64,000 nucleotides of DNA from Methylobacterium sp. Leaf117 (GCF_001422985.1 NZ_LMNL01000038.1:27268-91267); one strand, 5' to 3'. Counted from the first letter of the stretch, positions 33,560 through 42,653 are shown. A program made the numbers and translations. The notes: generated by a model not told the origin, from the letters alone.

Positions 33560-34243
33560 ATGTGCAGTCTCGACGAGATTTTTGCCAACAACCGTGGTTG
33601 GGCAGCGCGGCGGGTCTCTGACGACCCCGCATTCTTTACCCGTTTATCTAAGGAGCAATCCCCACGCTACATGTGGATCGGCTGTTCGGACAGCCGCGTG
33701 CCAGCCAATGAGATTATCGGCGTGGAACCGGGAGAGGTGTTCGTACACAGAAACATCGCAAATTTAGTCGTGCATTCGGATCTGAATTGTTTATCGGCAT
33801 TGGAGTATGCTGTCGAGGTTCTTGAGATCGCGCATATCCTGCTGGTTGGTCATTATGGTTGTGGCGGCGTCCAGGCCGTAGCCGAGAAGCGCTCAGCTGG
33901 GTTGGTGGACAATTGGTTGCGCCATATCGAGGATATCGCATTCAAGCACGCGGCCTGGATCGACACCGCAATCGATGACGAGGACCGGTGCGCTCGGCTC
34001 GCGGAACTGAACGTCATCGAGCAGGTAGCCAACGTGTGCCGCACCACGATCCTGCAGCGCGCTTGGTATCGAGGCTGCCGCATCTCGGTACACGGCCTAA
34101 TCTACAGCTTACGGGACGGACTCCTTCGTGAACTCGTTCCCGGCGTCAGCAATGGGCAATTGTGGCAGCAACGCTACGACGTCTCACTTAGAGCGCTGAA
34201 GGAGCCCGCACCGGCCGAGTCGGTGCTTATACCTGAACGATAG
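33560..34243 (+). CDS. Beta-class carbonic anhydrase
   Basis: Interconverts CO2 and bicarbonate, 227 residues. Zinc ligands are C42 (WIGCSDSRVP), H98 and C101 (VGHYGCGGV), with the Asp44-Arg46 dyad present. The signature FVHRNIANLV is also present. Full length for the E. coli Can-like clade. The ATG at 33560 has GGAGAG upstream. It is a single gene after the GH15 enzyme (142 bases). A bicarbonate supply is important for carboxylation steps in methylotrophs, but no direct partner is nearby. Confidence 0.95.
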   Translation: MCSLDEIFANNRGWAARRVSDDPAFFTRLSKEQSPRYMWIGCSDSRVPANEIIGVEPGEVFVHRNIANLVVHSDLNCLSALEYAVEVLEIAHILLVGHYGCGGVQAVAEKRSAGLVDNWLRHIEDIAFKHAAWIDTAIDDEDRCARLAELNVIEQVANVCRTTILQRAWYRGCRISVHGLIYSLRDGLLRELVPGVSNGQLWQQRYDVSLRALKEPAPAESVLIPER

Positions 34244-34656
34244 ATAGAAGATCCTCGAAACCACCATAACGTGAGCACCGGCCGCGGTTCGCATTGCATG
34301 TTCGCAGATCGCCCGCCCCATCGTGCTGGCGGACGAGGCGCCAACATCCCCGTTCGCCTTCTGACACAGGGCACCGCCACCTATCGCCTTCGCCGCTGCC
34401 ACCGCCTCAAAACTCAGAAGAGCTTCATGAGAATAAAGCACCTGAACGGACAGGCAAGGTCCCTAGCGTGCCCTTCAGTTTATTAGATGAGCGGCGTCGA
34501 ATGGCTGTACGGCAGGGTACACACAGGCTTGTTCGCCATCCTGAGCTCGGGCACTCTCGAAAAGTACCCATCAGGCCGTCAGACGCCAGCTACGATCGTC
34601 GAAACGGTCGGATCGAGAACTCGGCGCCCTCAGAGAAATCGCACGGAGACGCAGCG
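34244..34656. other. Intergenic stretch, nothing recognised
   Basis: About 410 bases. The frame 34294-34878 is open here, but its first 120 codons have no protein-like composition. Only the last 73 codons are kept as a gene. Confidence 0.4.
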
Positions 34657-34878
34657 ATGCTAGCGACTCATGATTGGAACATTTTTGGACGAAGAGAGCA
34701 GGCCGGGATCCGTTGTGCCATCCGGCAGGACCGCCCCGTGCCGACTTTTATCCAAGGTGCGGCATGGGAGTTCGTTGCTGCCATCAGAGCCGGCGAACCG
34801 GTCCCGTCCTGGTTCCGTCTTCGGATGGCTCGGCATTCGATGAAGGGTCTTGGATACTATTTGTTTCTCACCCTATAA
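34657..34878 (+). CDS. Small hypothetical protein (73 residues)
   Basis: Reads MLATHDWNIFGRREQAGIRC, then AIRQDRPVPTFIQGAAWEFV and ends HSMKGLGYYLFLTL. The ATG at 34657 is preceded by CGGAGA. Composition (Trp, Phe, Ile, mixed charge) looks like a folded small protein. No family recognised. Same strand as the surrounding sugar-oxidation genes. Confidence 0.5.
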   Translation: MLATHDWNIFGRREQAGIRCAIRQDRPVPTFIQGAAWEFVAAIRAGEPVPSWFRLRMARHSMKGLGYYLFLTL

Positions 34879-35147
34879 ACCCCTTCAACAACGACTTTTA
34901 TACAGACCTAGCTACAAATGGTTCTCGTTTACTCCTGAGCAGCCCCGATGTCAGACATGATGCACACGCGCGTTGACGAATGGCGGCCGGACTGTGCAAA
35001 ATCCATCTAGAGAGAAAATCTGTTTGGTCTTGTTTCAGCGGCATTCAACATGCAAATGCCGGCCTATTTCGTCAATTCAGCTTGGTGTTCCGGCTAATTC
35101 AAGCGCCGCGGGACCTTGATTGCTGTCGAGACTTCACGAGGGCTAAG

Positions 35148-36101
35148 ATGGTGCCTGGTCTGTTACGCGTTGCAGGACCTCCCCATGCCGTCCCGCACGT
35201 GGATCCGCCTGAAGCGCTGGACTCCTGTTTTTCCGTGGTCGTACCTCACTCGGCGCGGCTCCTTTCGCTCTACGACCAAGCAACCTTCAGTGAGGGTCCG
35301 GCCTGGTGGCCTGCTCGCCAATCGCTCGTATGGTCCGATATCGAGGGACGACGCGTGCTCGGCTGGCACGAGGATGGGCGCGTCGAGGTCGTCGTCGACG
35401 CGACGCCGTTTATCAATGGCCATACGATCGACTGCGAGGGCAACCTCGTTCACTGCGAGCACGGGAACCGGCGCCTTTCACGTACGACGCCGGATGGACG
35501 CTACGAACCCCTGGTGGAGAGATACCGGGGACGACGCTTCAACTCCCCCAACGACGTTGTTTGCGCTGCAGACGGCGCGCTCTGGTTCAGTGATCCGAGC
35601 TTTGGCCTGAAAATGCCCAAGCAGGGCCTACTCGCAGAGTCCGAGATCGACCATTGCAGCGTCTACCGCGTCGATCCGGTGACATTCGAGGCGACCCGGA
35701 TGGCAGATTTAGAACAGCCTAACGGTCTCGCCTTTACCCCTGATGGCCAGACCCTCTACGTCACCGACACCTCCCGCTCCCTTGGTGGCGACCGGCACAC
35801 GATCTTCGCTTTCGACGTGACCGGGACCTGGGAGCTTAAGAACCGACGTGTCTTCGCTCAGATCGACCCAGGTATACCGGACGGCCTGCGTGTCGACAGC
35901 CGGGGCTGGGTTTGGACAAGCTCGGAAGCTGGCGTGCAGGTTCTTTCAAGTACCGGACTACCGCTTGGCTTGATTCCGACACCACAGGCCTGCTCAAATC
36001 TCTGCTTTTCTCCAGATGAAGCGCGCTTGTTTATTACATCACAAGCCAATCTCTACGCTATCGATCTCAACGCCGATCATTCTACCATGAGGCCACCCTG
36101 A
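35148..36101 (+). CDS. SMP-30/gluconolactonase-like lactone hydrolase
   Basis: Six-bladed beta-propeller of about 317 residues hydrolysing sugar lactones such as glucono-1,5-lactone with a divalent metal. Family signatures: ATFSEGPAWWPARQSLVWSD (first metal Glu in EGP), FNSPNDVVCAADGALWFSDP (Asn/Asp ligands), EQPNGLAFTPDGQTLYVTDT and IPDGLRVDSRGWVWTSS. The start is uncertain. The first in-frame ATG near the domain is 35148, and the open frame extends to 34980. The lactone products of GMC sugar dehydrogenases are its natural substrates, so it fits both the gene at 29935 and the operon at 36281-46755. Confidence 0.85.
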   Translation: MVPGLLRVAGPPHAVPHVDPPEALDSCFSVVVPHSARLLSLYDQATFSEGPAWWPARQSLVWSDIEGRRVLGWHEDGRVEVVVDATPFINGHTIDCEGNLVHCEHGNRRLSRTTPDGRYEPLVERYRGRRFNSPNDVVCAADGALWFSDPSFGLKMPKQGLLAESEIDHCSVYRVDPVTFEATRMADLEQPNGLAFTPDGQTLYVTDTSRSLGGDRHTIFAFDVTGTWELKNRRVFAQIDPGIPDGLRVDSRGWVWTSSEAGVQVLSSTGLPLGLIPTPQACSNLCFSPDEARLFITSQANLYAIDLNADHSTMRPP

Positions 36102-36280
36102 AGATCACCCGCCCTGGTATTACTTATAATTTCAGACTTAATGCTTACAGTTAGAAACCTATGATACCTAACAAAATAGCCGAACAAAATTCGATGTAGA
36201 CGTACTATATTTCATTCTCCACCGCACTAGACGCTTTGTACGGCGCCGGCCGTCTTGAGCGCTCGCAGGAGCAACCATCC
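36102..36280. promoter_or_regulatory. AT-rich region upstream of the oxidase operon
   Basis: About 180 bases, clearly poorer in G+C than the flanking genes, from the lactonase stop to the TPP-enzyme start. It very likely carries the operon promoter. No palindrome or known box was recognised. Confidence 0.4.
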
Positions 36281-38068
36281 ATGGCCGAGACTGTAGGCGA
36301 TTTTTTCTGGAAACGGCTCGCCGAATGGGGTGTGAGAACAATCTTCGGCTACCCCGGCGATGGTATCAACGGTCTGCTGGGGTCGATGCAGCGCCTCGGC
36401 TCGCCGTTCGAGTTCATCCAAGTCCGCCATGAAGAAATGGCGGCCTTCATGGCGAGCGCCTACGCCAAGTTCACTGGAGAGGTTGGGGTCTGCCTGGCCA
36501 CCTCCGGTCCGGGGGCGACGCATCTTCTCACGGGCATGTACGACGCCCGCCTCGACCACGTGCCGCTGCTTGCGATCGTGGGCCAGCAGGCACGCAACGT
36601 CAACGGTGCCCACTATCAGCAGGAATTCGATCTCACGAGCGTGTACAAGGACGTGGCCGCCTACGTGCAACAAGCCTCCTCGCCCGCGCAGGTCCGCCAC
36701 ATCGTCGACCGCGCCATGCGCATCGCCAAGGCAGAGCGAAAAGTCTCGGCTATCATCCTACCCAACGACCTGCAGGACATCCCCTACGAAGGGCCTGTGC
36801 GCAAGCATGGCAACACTTTCTCCGGCGTCGGCTACGCCGCGCCCAAGGTCGTGCCGTTCGATGAGGATCTCGAGCGTGCCGCCGACGTGCTCAACGCCGG
36901 CGAGAAGGTGGCAATCCTCGTCGGTGCGGGCGCGCTGCGCGCCACCGACGAGGTCATCGCGGTGGCCGACAAGCTTCAGGCGGGGGTGGCCAAGGCGCTG
37001 CTCGGCAAGGCGGCGCTGCCCGATGATCTACCGTTCGTGACCGGCACCATTGGGCTGCTCGGTTCGAAGCCGTCCTCCGACATGATGGAGGAATGCGATA
37101 CCTTGCTGATGATCGGCTCCGGGTTCCCGTGGGCCGAGTTCTTGCCCAAGGAGGGTCAAGCGCGGGGCGTACAGATCGACATCGCACCAGAGATGCTGTC
37201 GCTGCGCTACCCCATGGAGGTGCCGCTCTGCGGCGAGGCCGGCGAGACGCTGCGTGCGCTGCTGCCGCTCCTGAAGCAGAAGGCGGAGGGCGGCCCCTGG
37301 CGCACCGGCATCGAGGAGGGGATGGTCTCCTGGTGGAAGGAGGCCGAGGACCGGGCGATGGCGAAAGCCGACCCCGTCAACCCCCAGCGGGTGACCTGGG
37401 AGCTCTCACCGCGTATGCCCGAGCGGGCGATCATCACCTCGGACTCCGGCTCCTGCGCGAACTGGTACGCCCGAGACCTCAAGATGCGACGTGGCCAGAT
37501 GTGCTCCCTTTCGGGCGGCCTTGCCTCGATGGGTGCGGCGGTACCCTACGCTATCGCGGCCAAGGTCGCGCATCCGGACCGGCCCGTAATCGCGCTCGTC
37601 GGTGACGGTGCCATGCAGATGAACAACATGGCCGAGTTGATCACGGTCGCGAAGTACATGCATCGCTGGTCCAACAAAACCTGGATCTGTTGCGTATTCA
37701 ACAACGAGGACTTGAATCAAGTCACTTGGGAACAGCGGGTCATGGAGGGTAACCCGAAGTTCGAGGCAAGCCAGAACATCCCGAACGTGCCCTACCACAG
37801 GTTCGCTGAGCTGATTGGTTTAAGGGGTATCTATGTCGATAATCCCGAACGCATGGGCGCCGCCTGGGACGAGGCTCTGGCGAGTCCACTGCCGGTGGTG
37901 CTGGAGGTGAAAACCGACCCCGAGGTGCCACCGCTACCGCCGTTCCTCACCTTGCAGCAGGTGCAGAACTTCATGTCGATGCTCGGCAAGGGCGATCCGA
38001 AGGAGGGCCACCTTCTCGTGGACACGGCGAGGCAGGTCCTGAGTTCCGTCCTGCCTGGCAGCAAGTAG
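36281..38068 (+). CDS. Thiamine-pyrophosphate enzyme, pyruvate-oxidase/acetolactate-synthase-like
   Basis: 595 residues with the three-domain layout of the POX/AHAS family. The N-terminal PYR domain has GDFFWKRLAEWGVRTIFGYP and the activating Glu51 in VRHEEMAAFMASAYA. A central Rossmann-like domain spans about 190-340. The C-terminal PP domain has the cofactor motif VALVGDGAMQMNNMAE ... FNNEDLNQ (Mg/TPP). The ATG at 36281 is preceded by CAGGAG. A pyruvate:quinone oxidoreductase of the PoxB kind would feed the quinol oxidase encoded downstream, but other 2-keto acids are possible. First gene of the nine-gene run, 17 bases before the enolase-family gene. Confidence 0.85.
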   Translation: MAETVGDFFWKRLAEWGVRTIFGYPGDGINGLLGSMQRLGSPFEFIQVRHEEMAAFMASAYAKFTGEVGVCLATSGPGATHLLTGMYDARLDHVPLLAIVGQQARNVNGAHYQQEFDLTSVYKDVAAYVQQASSPAQVRHIVDRAMRIAKAERKVSAIILPNDLQDIPYEGPVRKHGNTFSGVGYAAPKVVPFDEDLERAADVLNAGEKVAILVGAGALRATDEVIAVADKLQAGVAKALLGKAALPDDLPFVTGTIGLLGSKPSSDMMEECDTLLMIGSGFPWAEFLPKEGQARGVQIDIAPEMLSLRYPMEVPLCGEAGETLRALLPLLKQKAEGGPWRTGIEEGMVSWWKEAEDRAMAKADPVNPQRVTWELSPRMPERAIITSDSGSCANWYARDLKMRRGQMCSLSGGLASMGAAVPYAIAAKVAHPDRPVIALVGDGAMQMNNMAELITVAKYMHRWSNKTWICCVFNNEDLNQVTWEQRVMEGNPKFEASQNIPNVPYHRFAELIGLRGIYVDNPERMGAAWDEALASPLPVVLEVKTDPEVPPLPPFLTLQQVQNFMSMLGKGDPKEGHLLVDTARQVLSSVLPGSK

Positions 38069-38085
38069 AACCAGGCATCAACCCC

Positions 38086-39180
38086 ATGCGCGACGATCCG
38101 ATGATCGCGTCGGTGCAGGCCAGGGCCTACACCGTTCCCACCGACGCACCTGAAGCCGACGGCACACTGGCCTGGGACCGGACGACGATCGTCGTCGTCC
38201 ACGTCGAGGCCGGCGGCGAGAGCGGGCTCGGCTACAGCTATACGGACGCGAGCGCCGCCGCGCTGGTCGGTAAGGCGCTGGGCCCCAGGATCTTAGGGCT
38301 GTCCGCCCTCGACATCCCGCGGGCGAACGCGGTGCTCCGCGGCGCGGTGCGCAACCTCGGCCGCACTGGGCTCGCCGCGAACGCCATCTCGGCCTTCGAC
38401 ACCGCTCTATGGGACCTCAAAGCCAAGCTGCTTGGCCTGCCGCTCGCTCGCCTGCTTGGACAAGCGCGCGACAGCGCACCGATCTACGGCAGCGGCGGCT
38501 TCACCAGCTATGACGATCGGCAGCTGCGTACACAGCTTAGTCGCTGGGTCGAGGTCGACGGCTGCAGCGGTGTCAAGATGAAGGTCGGCAGTGAGCCGTG
38601 CCGTGACCCCGCACGCATGCAAGCAGCCAAGCAGTCCATTGGCAAGGCAACCCTTTTCATCGACGCGAACGGTGCCTTCACTCCAAAGGCCGCGATCGCT
38701 TTCGCCGAGGCGGCGAAGGAGTTTGGCGTCGCGTGGTTCGAGGAGCCGGTGACCAGTGATGATCTGGCCGGTCTTGCCGACGTTCGCGCTGCCGCACCGC
38801 CAGGCATGGAGATCGCGGCGGGCGAGTACGTCTACACTCTCGACGACCTGCGGGGGCTCCTCGAAGCTGGGGCCGTTGACGTGGCGCAGGCGGACGTCAC
38901 CCGCTGCGGTGGCTACACGGGCTTCCTGGAAGCCGCTGTCTTGTGCGAGGCGGCCCATCTCGACCTTTCGGGTCACTGTGCGCCCGCCCTGCATCTGCCC
39001 GCTGCGGTGGCCGTGCCCCGCTTCCGGCACCTGGAGTGGTTTCACGATCACGTACGGATCGAGGCGATGTTCTTCGACGGCGCACCGGTCCCATGCGGCG
39101 GGACGATCAGCCCGGACCTTTCGCGGCCCGGCCATGGCCTCAATCTCAAATCGCAGGACGCTGATGCCTATGCCGTCTGA
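38086..39180 (+). CDS. Enolase-superfamily acid-sugar dehydratase/racemase, mandelate racemase subgroup
   Basis: Mg-dependent enzyme of 364 residues that abstracts the alpha proton of a carboxylate. The complete mandelate-racemase-subgroup set is present, and by chance most residues sit at the same numbers as in mandelate racemase: K164 and K166 (GVKMKVG), metal ligands D193 (FIDANG), E219 (WFEEP) and E247 (AGEY), and the D270, H297 (GHCAPALH) and E317 group. The likely substrate is an aldonic or related acid such as the gluconate made by the neighbouring dehydrogenase and lactonase. Its stop overlaps the next start by 11 bases, implying translational coupling. Confidence 0.88.
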   Translation: MRDDPMIASVQARAYTVPTDAPEADGTLAWDRTTIVVVHVEAGGESGLGYSYTDASAAALVGKALGPRILGLSALDIPRANAVLRGAVRNLGRTGLAANAISAFDTALWDLKAKLLGLPLARLLGQARDSAPIYGSGGFTSYDDRQLRTQLSRWVEVDGCSGVKMKVGSEPCRDPARMQAAKQSIGKATLFIDANGAFTPKAAIAFAEAAKEFGVAWFEEPVTSDDLAGLADVRAAAPPGMEIAAGEYVYTLDDLRGLLEAGAVDVAQADVTRCGGYTGFLEAAVLCEAAHLDLSGHCAPALHLPAAVAVPRFRHLEWFHDHVRIEAMFFDGAPVPCGGTISPDLSRPGHGLNLKSQDADAYAV

Positions 39181-40288
39181 CCGCTCGCCACGCCCTCGAA
39201 AGGATCGCCGGGCTGCGTTGCGCGCTGTAGATCGACTCGGCCCGCTCACTCGCCCGCGTGTGGCGCCACTGCGCTTAGAGGCCGCCGTGCACCCGGTCAC
39301 GGTGCTCGCGGCTGTGGCGGCGGGCGCGGGCCTGCTCACCTGGATTGCCGCGGGACGTTCGAAACGTCTCGGCCCGGCTCCGCATGGCGGACGGCAGGCG
39401 CCGCCTGACCGCGGACGGGCTTACGGACGGCGCGGCGCGGAAGTCACTGCCAGCGCCGCGCAGCGCCTCAATCATGCCTCCTCGCTGCTGGCTGGCTCGG
39501 TGCTATTCGATTCCTCGTTGGAACATTACCGGGGCCAGTTCTTCAACCGGGCGATGTACACGCCTATCATCGTCTCGAGCATCACCCTTGCCTCCTCGCT
39601 GCACGGCGCGGGCGACACCGATCCCGGCCGCTCGGGTATGCGCCACGCGGTGCAGGCGGTCGCCGGCGCAACTGGGCTCGTCGGCTTCGGCTTCCATGCC
39701 TGGAACGTGGGCAAGCGGGAGGGTGGCTACTCCTTCCAGAACCTGTTCTATGCCGCTCCTATCGGCGCGCCGATGGCGCTGACGCTCGCCGGGTTGCTTG
39801 GCGTCGCAGCCGAACGAGTGCGCGACGCCGATCCCGACGCGCCCCGACTGGCTGCCCTGCCCGCCGGCAAGGTACTGGCGTTGGCCACCGCCGCAATGCT
39901 GCTGGGTACCACCGCGGAGGCCGGGCTGCTGCACTTCCGCGGCGCTTTCCAAAACCCGGCGATGCTGATCCCCGTGACCCTGCCGCCGCTCGGCGCGGCG
40001 GCGCTAGCGCTCGCGGCTACCCGGGAGCCCGGAACCTCCCAGGCCGATGCCAAGGCAGCCATGTGGGCGGTCTCGGCCATGGGAGTCGCGGGCGTTGCCT
40101 TCCACGCCTATGGCGTCGCCCGGATGATGGGCGGCTGGAGCAACTGGCGTCAGAACCTCATCGACGGCCCCCCGCTGCCTGCGCCCCCCTCGTTCTCGGG
40201 GGTCGCGCTGGGTGGTCTGGCCGCCCTCGAACTCGTCGAACGCCACCGTTCCCTGTCTAGCCCCCGGAGGCTCCATGCACCCCCGTAA
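39170..40288 (+). CDS. Internally duplicated polytopic membrane protein with four conserved His, unknown family
   Basis: 372 residues, not assigned to a known family. After a basic N-terminus and one helix (about 41-60), two homologous units follow. Unit 1 (about 107-211) has EHYRGQFFNRAM and GFGFHAWNV. Unit 2 (about 243-350) has LHFRGAFQNPAM and GVAFHAYGV. The paired His residues are H119/H176 and H255/H312, both exactly 57 apart, and each unit then has a GG-Y/W-S segment. About eight helices are predicted by eye. It starts inside the enolase gene (ATG at 39170, TGA of the previous gene at 39178-39180) and overlaps the next start. It sits where gluconate-dehydrogenase operons have a cytochrome c, so it may be a heme- or quinone-binding anchor. 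That role is inference. Confidence 0.75.
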   Translation: MPSDRSPRPRKDRRAALRAVDRLGPLTRPRVAPLRLEAAVHPVTVLAAVAAGAGLLTWIAAGRSKRLGPAPHGGRQAPPDRGRAYGRRGAEVTASAAQRLNHASSLLAGSVLFDSSLEHYRGQFFNRAMYTPIIVSSITLASSLHGAGDTDPGRSGMRHAVQAVAGATGLVGFGFHAWNVGKREGGYSFQNLFYAAPIGAPMALTLAGLLGVAAERVRDADPDAPRLAALPAGKVLALATAAMLLGTTAEAGLLHFRGAFQNPAMLIPVTLPPLGAAALALAATREPGTSQADAKAAMWAVSAMGVAGVAFHAYGVARMMGGWSNWRQNLIDGPPLPAPPSFSGVALGGLAALELVERHRSLSSPRRLHAPP

Positions 40289-40934
40289 AGACCACTTCCC
40301 CGGCTACGACGTGCTGGCCAAACGCGACACGCCGTCGTGGAACGCCAAGACCCGAGCGGTCATCGACGAGCGGCTGGCCATCACGCCGGAGACGCATCGC
40401 TTCCTCGATAAGGCGGCGTTCGCGACCCTGCAGGCCGTTGCGGAGCGCATCGTGCCCCAGCCCTCGGACCGGACCCCGCTGGTACCCGTGGCGGCGATGG
40501 TCGACCACAAGCTCGCGAGTGGCGAACACGATGGCTACCGCTACGCTGGCTTGCCGGAGCAGGGCGAGGCATGGCGGTGCGGCCTCAAAGCTCTGGACGC
40601 CGAAGCGCAAAAGGCTTTCGGCGCTCCCTTTTCTGATCTTGGCGCGTGGGCTCAGGACGGGCTGCTGAAGGCTTGTGAGAAGGGCGGGCTCACAGGGCCG
40701 GCCTGGGACGGCATGCCGAGCGATCTGTTCTTCAAGAAGCGGATCATCCCCGATCTCGTGAGGGCCTACTACGCTCACCCCACCGCTTGGAGCGAGATCG
40801 GCTGGGGTGGTCCGGCGAGCCCGCGTGGCTACGTCCGTATGGGCTTCGATCGCCGCGACCCATGGGAAGCGGCCGAGAGCTACCCTGGTCATGAGGACGA
40901 GGCTTACGCCGAGAACCTGCGCGTCGGCCGCTGA
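40275..40934 (+). CDS. Gluconate 2-dehydrogenase subunit 3-like protein
   Basis: Small partner subunit of a GMC dehydrogenase, 219 residues. The family pattern ETHRFLDKAAFATLQAVAER then IVPQ is clear, with DLFFKKRIIPDLVRAYYAHP and GWGGPASPRGY in the C-terminal half. The ATG at 40275 lies 14 bases inside the preceding gene and is preceded by GGAGG. Typical family members carry a Tat signal that exports the flavoprotein. Here the N-terminus (MHPRKDHFPGYDVLAKRD) has none, so the complex is probably on the cytoplasmic side. Six bases separate it from the GMC gene. Confidence 0.85.
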   Translation: MHPRKDHFPGYDVLAKRDTPSWNAKTRAVIDERLAITPETHRFLDKAAFATLQAVAERIVPQPSDRTPLVPVAAMVDHKLASGEHDGYRYAGLPEQGEAWRCGLKALDAEAQKAFGAPFSDLGAWAQDGLLKACEKGGLTGPAWDGMPSDLFFKKRIIPDLVRAYYAHPTAWSEIGWGGPASPRGYVRMGFDRRDPWEAAESYPGHEDEAYAENLRVGR

Positions 40935-40940
40935 GGACTG

Positions 40941-42653
40941 TTGAGCGACATGCGTATCTCAGGAACTGGCAACGCCGCGGACGACCCACGAGCCGGCACG
41001 CCTGCCGACGACCCGATGCACAGGCCCCGTGCCGCCCGGGGCCGAGCGCCGAACGTGATGCGTATGGGCGAGTGGGTGCCGATGCGCCAGTTCCGTGATG
41101 GAGAGGAGATCGACTTCGTTGTCGTCGGCACCGGCGCGGGCGGCGGTACGCTGGCCTGCAGCTTGGCCGAGCAGGGCTTCACCGTGGCAGCGTTCGATGC
41201 CGGTCCGTACTGGCGTCCGCTCGAGGACTTCGCCTCCGACGAGATGCATCAGTCGAAGCTCTACTGGACGGACGAGCGCATCGTCGACGGCGAGAACCCG
41301 CTGCAGATGGGCTCGAACAACTCCGGCAAGTCCGTCGGTGGCTCCACCGTACACTACGCGATGGTCGCTCTGCGCTTCCGCCCCGAGTGGTTCAAGGCGC
41401 GCACGCTTCTGGGCTACGGCGCGGACTGGCCGCTCGATTGGCGCGAGATGTGGTCGTACTACGACCAGGTCGAGGACGACCTGAAGATCTCCGGCCCGGT
41501 CACGTATCCTTGGGGACCTAAGCGCCCGCGCTACCGCTACCGCGCCCACGAGCTGAACGCCGCCGCCAAGGTGCTGGCCCGCGGGGCCGAAGCGATGGGC
41601 ATCGCCTGGACCCCCACGCCGCTCGCCACGGTCTCGGCCCCACGCGGTGATAGCCCTCCTTGTGTCTACCGTGGCTTCTGCACGCTCGGCTGCTCGACGA
41701 ACGCCAAGCAGAGCGTCCTCGTGACCTACCTGCCGCGCGCGCTTAGGGCCGGCGCCGAAATCCGTGACCTCGCCATGGTTGGGCGGATCGAGACCAAGGG
41801 CGGGCGCGCCACCGGCGTGCACTACTATCGTGAGGGCCGCTGGCGCTTCCAGCGGGCCAAGAACGTGGTGGTGGCCGGCTACGCCATCGAGACGCCGCGG
41901 CTGCTCTTGATGTCGGCCAATCGCGAGTTCCCGGACGGCCTCGCCAATTCCTCGGGGCTGGTGGGCAAGAACCTCATGGTCCAGGGCAATCAGGCGGTCT
42001 GGGGCGACTTCGACGAGGAGATCCGAAGCTACAAGGGGCCGCCCTCGCTCGCGGTCACCGAGCACTGGAACTACGAGGATCGCGGCAAGGACTTCTTCGG
42101 CGGCTACTGCTACATGAGCCAGGGCCCGCTCCCGACGCTTTGGGGTAGCACGCAATCTGGCGCGCACGGCCTCTGGGGGGAGGCGCTGGTCTCCGAGATG
42201 CAGCGCTACAACCACGTCGCCGGGCTCAAGGTCGTCTCCGAGTACCTGCCGCAGGAGCGCAACCAAGTCACCCTGACAGGGGAAAAGGATCAATACGGGC
42301 TTCCGATTCCACGTATCACCTATTCCTGGTGCGACAACGACAAGGCGCTGAACCGTCACGGCCTCGGCTTCATGGGACAGGCACTGGCCGCAGCTGGGGG
42401 GCGCAACATCTGGGAGCAGCGCGACGACACCTGCCATCTCTACGGCACCGCCCGCATGGGTGACGACCCGAAGACCTCCGTGGTGAACGGCGACTGCCGC
42501 TCCTGGGACATTCCCAACCTTTGGGTCTGCGACGGCTCCGTCTTCCCGACGGCCGGTGGGGTGAACCCCTCACTCACGATCCAAGCGATCGCCCTGCGCA
42601 CTAGCGATCGCATAAAGGCGAGTGCCCGGGACGGAGTGGGCGGGCGTGCCTGA
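40941..42653 (+). CDS. GMC-family FAD dehydrogenase with predicted 3Fe-4S site (second copy)
   Basis: Large subunit of a membrane-associated sugar/polyol dehydrogenase, 570 residues. FAD motif FVVVGTGAGGGTLACSLAEQ (59-78), GGSTVHYAMVALRF, and the catalytic H499 (CHLYGTARMG) with N542 (GGVNPSLT). C241, C247 and C251 have C-x5-C-x3-C spacing, the arrangement that holds the 3Fe-4S cluster of Burkholderia FAD glucose dehydrogenase. That cluster normally passes electrons to a cytochrome c subunit, which is absent here. The start may be TTG at 40941 (GAGG just upstream) or ATG at 40950. It overlaps the oxidase subunit II start by 8 bases. No signal peptide. Confidence 0.9.
   Translation: MSDMRISGTGNAADDPRAGTPADDPMHRPRAARGRAPNVMRMGEWVPMRQFRDGEEIDFVVVGTGAGGGTLACSLAEQGFTVAAFDAGPYWRPLEDFASDEMHQSKLYWTDERIVDGENPLQMGSNNSGKSVGGSTVHYAMVALRFRPEWFKARTLLGYGADWPLDWREMWSYYDQVEDDLKISGPVTYPWGPKRPRYRYRAHELNAAAKVLARGAEAMGIAWTPTPLATVSAPRGDSPPCVYRGFCTLGCSTNAKQSVLVTYLPRALRAGAEIRDLAMVGRIETKGGRATGVHYYREGRWRFQRAKNVVVAGYAIETPRLLLMSANREFPDGLANSSGLVGKNLMVQGNQAVWGDFDEEIRSYKGPPSLAVTEHWNYEDRGKDFFGGYCYMSQGPLPTLWGSTQSGAHGLWGEALVSEMQRYNHVAGLKVVSEYLPQERNQVTLTGEKDQYGLPIPRITYSWCDNDKALNRHGLGFMGQALAAAGGRNIWEQRDDTCHLYGTARMGDDPKTSVVNGDCRSWDIPNLWVCDGSVFPTAGGVNPSLTIQAIALRTSDRIKASARDGVGGRA

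Noticed and set aside
34294..34656. N-terminal 121 codons of the ORF ending at 34878
   Set aside because: Arg/Pro/Ser-rich, non-protein-like; only the part after the ATG at 34657 with its ribosome binding site is kept.
40959..42437. 492-codon minus-strand ORF opposite the GMC dehydrogenase
   Set aside because: Antisense shadow; no ribosome binding site or recognisable domain.
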